From assembly GCA_944474755.1 (NCBI GenBank), contig OX104113.1:57990074-58054073 (forward strand): DNA of 64,000 bases, written 5' to 3'. Position 1 is the first letter of the stretch; every line of letters begins with the position of its first letter. The notes beneath the pieces were generated by a model that was not told the DNA's origin, ran no database searches, and worked only from the letters and a program-made list of their open reading frames with translations. Made by a program: the position numbers and the translations under genes. Source of the stretch: Limnoperna fortunei. Taxonomy: Eukaryota > Mollusca > Bivalvia > Mytilida > Modiolidae. Shown here in pieces: positions 57,130 to 64,000 of this stretch.

Positions 57130-58980
57130 AGATACATATACCTCCTCTAGCATTCTTCTGGGTTCAGTACCTCGTTCCTATTGTGGAAAGAGGTCAGCTA
57201 ATCCTAGTTCTTCTTTTTGGGTTTCCTTGGTAAACTTCAAATAGAGGGAAACAAGGTCTACCCAATGATGAAGTCTTGTGTTGTTTCTTTGGATGGAAGG
57301 AGAAAATTGTCCACTTCTAAGTGAGTCATGTTCCTCCTCTGCCATTCCTCAGGGTTCGGTACCTCGTTCTTATTGGATTGAGGTCAGCTTATCCTACTTG
57401 TTCTGTTTGGGTTCCCTGGGTAAACTTCAAATAGAAAGAAACAAGGTCCACACAATGGTGAAGTCTTATTTTGTTTCTTTGGATAGTAGGAAAAAATTGT
57501 CCACTTCTCAGTGAGTCATGTTCCTCCTCTTCCATTTCTCAGGGTTCAATACCTCATTCCTATTGTGGAAAGAGGTCAATTAATCCTAGTTCTTCAGTTT
57601 GGGTTCCCTTGGTAAACATCAAATAGAAGAAAACAAGGTCCACCCAATGTTTCTTTGTGTGGTAGGAGGAAATTGTCCACTTCTTAGCGAGTCATGTTCC
57701 TCCTCTGCCATTTCTCAGGGTTAAGTACCTCGTTCTTATTAGATAGATGTCAGCTAATCCTACTTCTTCTGTTTGGGTTCCCTGGGTAAACTTCAAAAAG
57801 ACGGAAACAAGGTCCACCCAATAGTGAAGTCTTATTTTGTTTCTTTGGATAGTAGGAGAAAATTGTCCACCACTTCTCAGTGAGTCGTGTTCCTCCTCTG
57901 CCATTTCTCAGGGTTCAATACCTCATTCCTATTGTGGAAAGAGGTCACCTCATCCTAGTTCTTCAGTTTGGGTTCCCTAGGTAAACTTCAAATAGAAGGA
58001 AACAAGGTCCACCCAATGTTTCTTTGTGTGGTAGGAGGAAATTGTCCACTTCTTAGTGAGTCATGTTCCTCCTCTGCCATTTCTCAGCGTTAAGTACCTC
58101 GTTCTTATTGGATAGAGGTCAGCTACTCCTACTTCTTCTGTTTGGATTCCCTGGGTAAACTTCAAAAAGAAGGCAACAAGGTCCACCCAATGGTGGTCTT
58201 ATTTCGTTTCTTTGGATATTAGGAGAAAATTGTCCACTTCTCATTGAGTCATGTTCCTCCTCTGCCATTTCTCAGGGTTCAATACCTCATTCCTATTGTG
58301 GAAAGAGGTCACCTTATCCTAGTTCTTCAGTTTGGGTTCCTTTGGTAAACTTTAAATAGAAGGAAACAAGGTCCACCCAATTTTTCTTTGTGTATTAGGA
58401 GAAAATTGTCCACTTCTCAGCGAGTTATGGTCCTCTTCAGCCATTTCTAAGGGTTCAGTACCTCGTTCCTAATGGGGAAAGAGGTCAACTAATTCCAGTT
58501 CTTCTCTTAGGGTTCCCTTGGTAAACATCAAATAGAAGGAAACAAGGTCCACCCAATGGTGAAGTCTTTTATTGTTTCTTTAGCTTGTAGGAGAAAACTG
58601 TCCACTTCTCAGTGAGTCTTGTTCCTCCTCTGTCTTTTCGCAGGGTTCAGTACCTCATTCCTTTTGTGGAAAGAGGTCAGCTAATCCTGCTTCTTCAGTT
58701 TGTGTCTTTGGTAAACTTCTTAAAGGAGTAAACAAGGTCCTCTCAATATGGACGTTGTATGTTCAGTCTGTTCTTGGGATAGTAGGAGAAACTTGTCCAC
58801 TTTTCAGTGAGTCATGTTCCTTCTTTGCCTATCCTCTGGGTTTCAATACCTCACCCTCTTTTTGGGAAAGAGATAGTGATTCCTAGATCTTCTGTTTGAG
58901 TTCCCTTGGACAATCTTCATACATAGTTATCGAGGTTCACCCACACCCATCACATTCCTCTTCTGCCAATCACTGGGGTT
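57130..58980. repeat. Tandem units of about 177-191 bp, right arm
   Basis: About ten units (starts near 57142, 57331, 57521, 57698, 57889, 58068, 58255, 58440, 58625 and 58820), degrading outward. Two length classes alternate: units with TATTTTGTTTCTTTGGATAG (about 190 bp) and shorter ones with CCCAATGTTTCTTTGTG (about 178 bp). This suggests a higher-order dimer. The minus-strand ORF 57692-57904 reads the same residues as the left arm. Confidence 0.85.
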
Positions 58981-59339
58981 CAGTACATCCTTTTTTGTTA
59001 TAGAGATGTTAACTGTTCCTTTGTCTTCTCGATCTTCACCTATTGGCATTAAGCTCATAGTTGTGAAGAGTGAGAAACATTGGAAATTATGTGCCCCTCC
59101 TTCAGTACAATCCCTTTGGAATAGGTCTGGTTTACCACTCCTCTTCTTGGGATTTAGGGGGGTGGCAGGTTGTCCCACTTTCTACCTTAGTGGAAACTAG
59201 TTAGGAAGACTAATTGTTTCTATCAGTAATATGGGGGGCACTGGAACTTTTTTTCTGTCTTTAGTTCCTGTTTTCTTCCAAGACAGAAGATTCTTTCTAG
59301 AATCAACTGTTTCAAGATAATATTGGGATTTGGCATCTA

Positions 59340-59480
59340 AAAGGTGTGTTGGAGTACTTAGTTCCACCAATCTCTACAGGATTTTTCTCTTCAGTTTTGG
59401 TTCTCAAAACAATTAGAAGATGAGGCCTATTGTGGACCTTTTGGTCCTGAATCAGGTCTATCAGATTATCCTTTCTCCAT
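59340..59480 (+). pseudogene. Possible DIRS/Ngaro-type reverse transcriptase trace
   Basis: In neighbouring frames: TGFFSSVLVLKT, then KMRPIVDLLVLNQV. The F-S-S-x-x-x-V-x-K ... R-P-I-V-D-L-x-x-L-N pattern is that of RT motifs 1-2 in DIRS-like and Gypsy-like enzymes. It is very short and broken, and is supported mainly by the tyrosine recombinase downstream. 58981-60400 otherwise shows only motif-free ORFs (59006-59200, 59479-59667, 59888-60130). Confidence 0.3.
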
Positions 59481-60404
59481 GGGATGTGGACTGTTTCAAA
59501 CCTGTATTGCCATATCAGTTTTGCTCAGTTTTTGCAAGACTTTTTCAGATTTTGGTGGCTCTTCTGCACACCTAGTTAATTCAGGTTCACTGTTTCTTAT
59601 AGTCATGTACAATACTACTGTGGTGACTTATTGTAAGAATCGAAGTTTGAACTTTTCTCCTTTGTAGGAAAGATCTTTTTTGCAAGAGTATCGAACAGTC
59701 CACGATGGTCCTTCTAAAACTGTAAAATGGATTATCTGTTGTTCTTGGGTTGAATCCAAACTATTTGTTCATTTATCAACTCCTTTCTTACAGATATATG
59801 ATTTTCATGTATATTGTTAATGAAAAATCTTTTTGTACCCTCCTCTGTTAAGTTGAATTTCAGCAATTGCTGATGTATTGACCTTGCTTGAGGTCGGGTT
59901 CTTTAAAGAAAACAGTTTTTTGTCGCTGTTATAAACTGTTTCGTGTAATGTTTCAAACAAGGAGTACTGGTACATATGTACCTCCTTCGGAATTGGATTA
60001 TTTAAGTGGCCTTAACTTTTGTTTGTACAAGTCATTTTTGTTTGAATTCTTTGTTGGGAATTTGAAGGGAGGGAATTCGGGTTTATTTCTGCTATATGTT
60101 TTCTACTTGGATGTGTTAAAACTTTCATAGCTTTAAGTCTGCTTCTCAAACTTTCTCAAGCTTCCAGTTAAGGCTTATTGAATTTAGAGCGTTAACCTTC
60201 TCCTGGTATTTTGCTAATCTTTCTTTTTGAAGTTTTTGTATGCTGGTTAATGAGTCAGTTAGTACGTTTTAACCACTTCTTACGCTCTATACCCTGTTTT
60301 GTGACAACCTTTTGCTTCGGACCTGTCTTTATGGCTCAGCAGGTAATGCACACGGTTCCCCAATTTCCAGGGGTATTCAGCATTACGTTAAATTCAGTTT
60401 ATAT

Positions 60405-60735
60405 CTAAATTTATGATGGTAACGTATTTATTGTAATAAAAACTCAATTTTTAGAATTAAAATTTTACTTTGTAAAATAAATATTTACCATCATAAATTA
60501 AAAGTCCTTCCCACCTCCCCTTCATCCCCCCTCTGGGAACTGGCTGCTCGGTTCACAGAAAAATGATGGAGATTATGGTTGCACATGCCAGGTGGGAATT
60601 GGGGTTGTCTCAAAGGGTATTTGTTATGTGTTTCCGGTTCACAAGCTGCGAATAGGTAAAATATCTAAATTTATGATGGTAAGAATTTATTTTACAAAAC
60701 CAAATTTTAATTCTAAAACTTGAGTTTTTTTATGC
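60405..60735. repeat. Inverted repeats around a copy of the arm-end motif
   Basis: TAAATTTATGATGGTAA (about 60406) is complementary to TTACCATCATAAATT (about 60486). 60432-60500 pairs with 60664-60732. Between the two long arms, 60550-60645 repeats the about 95-bp segment found at the inner ends of the large inverted repeat (about 51655 and, reversed, 54310). Confidence 0.6.
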
Positions 60736-61014
60736 TATCAAAAAAATCAATATCAGCATTAAGCAGATTTTGATTACGTGATTTCATTTTCATCACGTGA
60801 CACGTAATTGCCGTAGAGCTCGTCGCTCTTTTAATTCTTTAATGTATATAAGGATGTGAGCGTTCAGGTGTGAAATTTTTAATCAAGAGCGAACAAATAG
60901 CGTGTTAAGTAACAGCAATACCATGGGCACTAATAACGGCTGTGTAGGCGCTGGAGATGAGATATCATCCCATATCAGTTCGCATATTAAAAGATAAGAA
61001 ATGGAAGAATTAAT

Positions 61015-61296
61015 TTGGCGCTCTTACTCAAAGGTAGTGATGAATTAACTGACTATTGTTACGGTGGATTAATCTATACGGATCCAGGTACGGGTCAGTT
61101 ACAAACAAAACCGCCAATTTCAACAGAAAAAAAAATTAAAAATATTGAACAATTTACGGAAGCTTTCATGATATTTATGAGTATTTATTTAAGGAAATTT
61201 CCAATGGACACCATTCCAATGTTGCAGTATATCAATTATGATGAGCGATTCCGGATAAGAAAAGCTATGAACCCAAATACATCTTGGGGGAACTAA
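61015..61296 (+). CDS. Gag-like ORF1 fragment of the recombinase element
   Basis: Reads LALLLKGSDELTDYCYGGLI, then NIEQFTEAFMIFMSIYLRKF, MLQYINYDERFRIRKAMNP and TSWGN. The F-x-x-A-F-x-x-F-M-x-I-Y and YDxxFR....W pattern recurs in first ORFs that accompany tyrosine-recombinase elements in invertebrates (my recollection of the family, unverified). There is no Cys/His knuckle. It is truncated by TAA after WGN. A second copy with a deletion follows at 61340-61720. Confidence 0.45.
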   Translation: MALLLKGSDELTDYCYGGLIYTDPGTGQLQTKPPISTEKKIKNIEQFTEAFMIFMSIYLRKFPMDTIPMLQYINYDERFRIRKAMNPNTSWGN

Positions 61297-61339
61297 AATC
61301 TGCATTATGGCTAACAGCTGTATGAACGGGATCATATAA

Positions 61340-61720
61340 TTTAATTCTTTAATGTATAATTATAAGGATGTGAGCGTTCAGGTGTGAAATGTTTTATCAA
61401 GTGCGAACAAATAGCTTGTTAAATAACAGCAATACCATGGGCACTAATAACGGCTCTGTAGGCGCTGAAGATGAAATATCATCCAATATTCCTTCGCATA
61501 TTAAAAGATAAGATATGGAAGAATGAATACATTAATTTGGCGCTCTTTCTCAAAGGTAATGCTGAATTAACTGACTATTGTTACGGTGGATTAATCTATA
61601 CGGATCCATTATGATGAGCAATTCCGGATAAGAAAAGCTATGAACCCAAATACATCTTGGGGGGAAAATCTGCATTATGGCTAACAACTGTTGGAGCGGG
61701 ATCATATAATTATTCAAAAA
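61340..61720 (+). repeat. Partial tandem copy of the 60830-61310 segment with internal deletion
   Basis: TATAAGGATGTGAGCGTTCA, AACAGCAATACCATGGGCAC and GGCGCTCTTTCTCAAAGGTA repeat the upstream copy. The part between GGATCCA and TTATGATGAGC (about 150 bp) is missing. Confidence 0.75.
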
Positions 61721-61739
61721 ATGGCAATAATTTAACACA

Positions 61740-62755
61740 TCAGCAGCAAAAGATTAACTTGCATGTGGTCGTGATAATCTGTTGACTGACAAATTATCGC
61801 GAATGAAAGTTGATCAATTTTTACAGCTTGTTCCAAAAGCAGACCCAAATCCATCGCCGCCACCAGCAGAGATTTGGGATATGTTAAAACACTCAAAAGG
61901 CTTTCAACAGGGGGTTGTATGCATTTCAAGAATTTAGACGCCAATACAATTTACCAGAGCTGTGGCCAGTGCCATTGAATCAGATTATTTGGTACATAGC
62001 TTTTCATCACATAAAAGGGTTTGTCAGCAATATCATATTTTTATAAGATACGTAACCTTGAAGATCTCTCAACGCAATTTATTGTGAAAAATATGCTAAA
62101 AGCTTATAAAAAGAGTAAATCGCAAAAAGATTCAAGAATTCCTGTAATCTTAGATATCTTAATGAAATTCCCTCAAGTTTTAAATAAGGCGTGTCTTACA
62201 CTTTACGAAACGGTTTTATTTAAAGCAGCATTTTGCTTATCGTTTTTTGGTTTATTAAGAATAAGTGAACTTGTTTATAATGTAGATATTCCAATGAGAA
62301 CGCTTAGCAATGAGGATATATACATCAAAGAAAATAAATTATATGTAAGAATTGGGTTTTCAAAGAACGATCAATGTGGTAAGGGTGTAACACTAATAAA
62401 CCATGAAATTTGTCTGGTGCAAGCCGTTAAATGTTACATACGATTGCGACCTCATCCTCACAAGTCAGTGTTTCTGTGTCTACACATGTGGACACAGAAA
62501 CACTGACTTGTGAGGATGTTGCGACCTGAAATGACACCACATTTCTTCTGTCATTTCGACAAATCACCTTTGACCAGATACCAATTCAGTGCAGTATTAA
62601 ACAAAGTAATATACTATATCGGATTACCTGTAAAGTATTACAAGTCTCATAGTCTAAGAATAGCGCTACAACACTGGCAATGAATGGCGTCCCCACGGAA
62701 AAATACAAATGTTAGGGAGGTGGAAAACGTCACAAGTGGTACAGATATATATAAG
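61740..62755 (+). pseudogene. Tyrosine recombinase of a DIRS/Ngaro- or Crypton-like element, broken
   Basis: The N-terminal core-binding part reads FQEFRRQYNLPELWPVPLNQ then IIWYIAFHHIKG. After a one-base shift near 62015 comes LSAISYFYKIRNLEDLSTQF. The catalytic part has AAFCLSFFGLLRISELVYN (first Arg), then YKSHSLRI (H-x-x-R) and, in shifted frames, MNGVPTEKIQMLGRWKTSQV and VQIYIRM (W in the His/Trp position, nucleophile Tyr). These are the R-HxxR-W-Y residues of the family, which cut and rejoin DNA for integration. It is interrupted by a palindrome at 62453-62518 and by at least two frameshifts. No complete reverse transcriptase is visible. Confidence 0.75.
62453..62518. mobile_element. 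66-bp palindromic insertion with 9-bp direct repeat
   Basis: A 28-bp arm (starts CATCCTCACAAGTCAGTG) and its exact complement (62491-62518) enclose 10 bases. TTGCGACCT stands on both sides (62444-62452 and 62519-62527). The recombinase reading frame is the same before and after, and the insert brings in a TGA. Confidence 0.85.
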
Positions 62756-62763
62756 AATGACTA

Positions 62764-63261
62764 ATGAAATATTTTACAGATGTATGGATTGTCGGGTCAT
62801 CCATAATACACTGGGCTGAGCAAAGAGCTGCCAAAACTTTGAAAAAGCATCTCACCCTTGATCGCATGGGGGTGAGTATACTAAGGAAGGCTAAGCGCGG
62901 GATGCCTTTTGATGAAATTAAAGTAACACTTTATAATGAGCTAGCATTCAAAGCGGCGCCTAAATATATAGTTATACATGTTGGTGGAAACAATCTTCGT
63001 ACAGATAGCTTGGAGAATCTTCGTAATCTCATAAATAGATATTGATGAACTAGCAAATTTTTTGCCAGATACAGTTCTGGTTTGGTCTGACATTTTGCCC
63101 AGAATTTGTTGGGGACAAGACGTAGATCTTTCAGAAACAAAAAAAAAATAGAAAGCAAAAGAAAAAGAATAAATAGAATGGCAAGGAAACGTGTGACATC
63201 TTGGGGTGGCAAATATATTATGAATTTAGACATTTCACCGTTTGAGCCGGTGTCGTATTAA
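62764..63261 (+). pseudogene. SGNH-hydrolase-like domain linked to the recombinase
   Basis: YFTDVWIVGSSIIHWAEQRA holds the G-S-S nucleophile block; then GMPFDEIKVTLYNEL, then PKYIVIHVGGNNLRTDSLEN with the G-x-N-x-L block III. After a one-base shift near 63045 it continues DIDELANFLPDTVLVWSDIL, PRICWG, ... RKRINRMARKRVTSWGGKYI and FEPVSY to TAA (63259-63261). The C-terminal Asp-x-x-His block is absent or lost. Known: some Ngaro/DIRS-type elements carry such a domain. Role unknown. It overlaps the end of the recombinase frame in a different frame. Confidence 0.65.
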
Positions 63262-63545
63262 ATTTTGCTACCATGACAATCGAGCTGCTTTTTAATGTTC
63301 GGAATACTTATTCGGTAAGACATCGATGTGTTCCGAAAGATAGTTATGAAAATCAGTAGTGTGTAAAGGGGGTTTCTGCCGCACTAAGGGAAAATCCTGC
63401 TTGGAAATGCCAATCCGGACCAAAAATGCAAACGGGGAGGGGTTCCTATTAATTATGGGGTAAATATACAATCATGGCATACAAGTCGCCCCTGAAGATA
63501 GTTAGAACACCTTAAAGACAAGTGTGTGACAAGGTAAATACAAGA
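63262..63545. other. Spacer before the last ORF
   Basis: GC-richer than the surroundings (for example CGGGGAGGGGTTCC near 63435). No feature is recognised. Confidence 0.35.
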
Positions 63546-63911
63546 ATGAGTGTGGAACACACTGCTTTCATCAACACGCCCCAACCCCAAGACAAGGAAG
63601 ATGACTTCATCAGTGAAGGTGCCTTTCAGGAAAAGGTGCAGGACCAGAATCAGGAAGCCATCAAATGGAAGGACTTACCCACCGGAGTGATCTATAAAAT
63701 CATGGAGGTGATTGAAGTGGATGGTAAGTATGGGAAATGCAAAATCCTTACCCTGAAAGACAGAGAAGGAGCGACATCCAAAGTATGGGCTTGCCCCACG
63801 CTCAGCAAAGAGATGACTCCCTTGGAAGGAGCTTTCGTTCGCAGCACGGGATTCAAGTTGAGCAAGAAGTCCAAGCAACAGTACCTCTCATACGATCTGG
63901 TGAGGAAATGA
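63546..63911 (+). CDS. Small intact ORF, unknown; possibly a mobile-element accessory protein
   Basis: 121 codons from ATG (MSVEHTAFINTPQPQDK...) to TGA; the frame stays open 24 bases upstream without another ATG. The body reads IKWKDLPTGVIYKIMEVIEV, GKYGKCKILTLKDREGATSK, VWACPTLSKEM. Alternating beta-like strands around a Tyr-Gly-x-x-x-I-L-x-L-x-D-x-x-G core suggest a small OB-like barrel, as in nucleic-acid-binding proteins, but that is inference. The C-terminus is Lys-rich (KLSKKSKQQY). Composition is less AT-rich than the neighbours and there are no lesions, so it may be recent or under selection. No splice sites are needed. Confidence 0.5.
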   Translation: MSVEHTAFINTPQPQDKEDDFISEGAFQEKVQDQNQEAIKWKDLPTGVIYKIMEVIEVDGKYGKCKILTLKDREGATSKVWACPTLSKEMTPLEGAFVRSTGFKLSKKSKQQYLSYDLVRK

Positions 63912-63950
63912 GGGGTGCAAAAACCAATCTCTTGGGGGGTGGGGAACGCA

Positions 63951-63982
63951 AAATTTCCCGATCCGTTTGGATCGAGAAATTT
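63951..63982 (+). terminator. Hairpin followed by T-run
   Basis: AAATTTCCCGATCC pairs with GGATCGAGAAATTT (13 of 14) across GTTT, followed by a run of T (about 63980-63991). It lies about 40 bases after the stop of the 121-codon ORF. Its form recalls a terminator, but in an animal genome its role is uncertain; it could be an element end. Confidence 0.35.
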
Positions 63983-64000
63983 TTTTTTTTTGTATCCTTC

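Larger units (their letters stand above)
54284..58980. repeat. Large inverted repeat, right arm
   Basis: Reverse counterpart of 49283-51775, but longer. It has an extra about 920 bp (54843-55770) and many more tandem units at the outer end. Near identity persists over several hundred bases at a time, so the two arms separated or were homogenised recently. Confidence 0.85.

Noticed and set aside
58927..60408. Several ORFs of 60-80 codons (59006, 59479, 59888, 60211)
   Set aside because: They have no motifs, no codon pattern and no splice context. Only the short RT-like signature at 59340-59480 was kept, at low confidence.
49283..63982. A prokaryotic-style defence or toxin system
   Set aside because: The only recombinase and hydrolase domains are in a decayed eukaryotic mobile element; there are no operons or paired toxin-antitoxin ORFs.

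Overview
This is animal nuclear DNA, AT-rich, intron-dominated and full of transposable elements. Nothing in it is prokaryotic. A thrombospondin/SEA surface protein, Penelope-like, Mutator-like, Tc1-like and APE-type LINE elements, and a tRNA-headed SINE with a long conserved 3' body together suggest a lophotrochozoan, most probably a bivalve mollusc. The species is an inference that I could not test.

The only convincing host gene lies on the minus strand and spans at least 981-44926. I assembled it from splice sites and reading phase. A first exon (44483-44926) encodes a cytoplasmic N-terminus. A second exon (41935-42109) encodes a lysine-flanked signal-anchor helix. Three exons (15944-16047, 14122-14195, 7979-8712) build one SEA domain with a GSIVV autocleavage motif, and the last of these runs on into a Ser/Thr-rich mucin-like stretch. 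Phase 1-1 exons then encode thrombospondin type-1 (TSP1) repeats at 4857-5021, 4478-4651 and 981-1154, and there is a half exon (6560-6700) and a decayed exon (5907-6036). All the phases join (0/0, 1/1, 0/0, 2/2, 1/1). The product would be a type II membrane protein, SEA-mucin-TSP1. It probably continues beyond the left edge of the window.

The introns and flanks are a transposon graveyard. 1-8 kb: a duplicated TSP1-exon block, a LINE tail, a SINE and palindromes. 9-21 kb: two Mutator-like elements with target duplications, two dead Tc1 elements and foldback elements. 22-33 kb: a Penelope-like remnant with a hammerhead-like motif and long ATTT tracts, next to a LINE whose endonuclease is split by a 6-kb terminal-inverted-repeat element that itself carries another LINE. 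35-39 kb: a nearly complete but broken LINE. 40-48 kb: SINE copies, a perfect 22-bp hairpin and more LINE debris.

From 49 to 59 kb there is a very large inverted repeat. Its arms are about 2.5 kb and 4.7 kb, the outer ends are tandem units of 177-191 bp, and the central spacer is about 2.5 kb. From 59 to 63.3 kb lies a decayed tyrosine-recombinase element with a gag-like ORF, a recombinase and an SGNH-hydrolase-like domain. The recombinase is interrupted by a 66-bp palindrome flanked by a 9-bp direct repeat. The window ends with an intact 121-codon ORF of unknown function, followed by a hairpin and a T-run.
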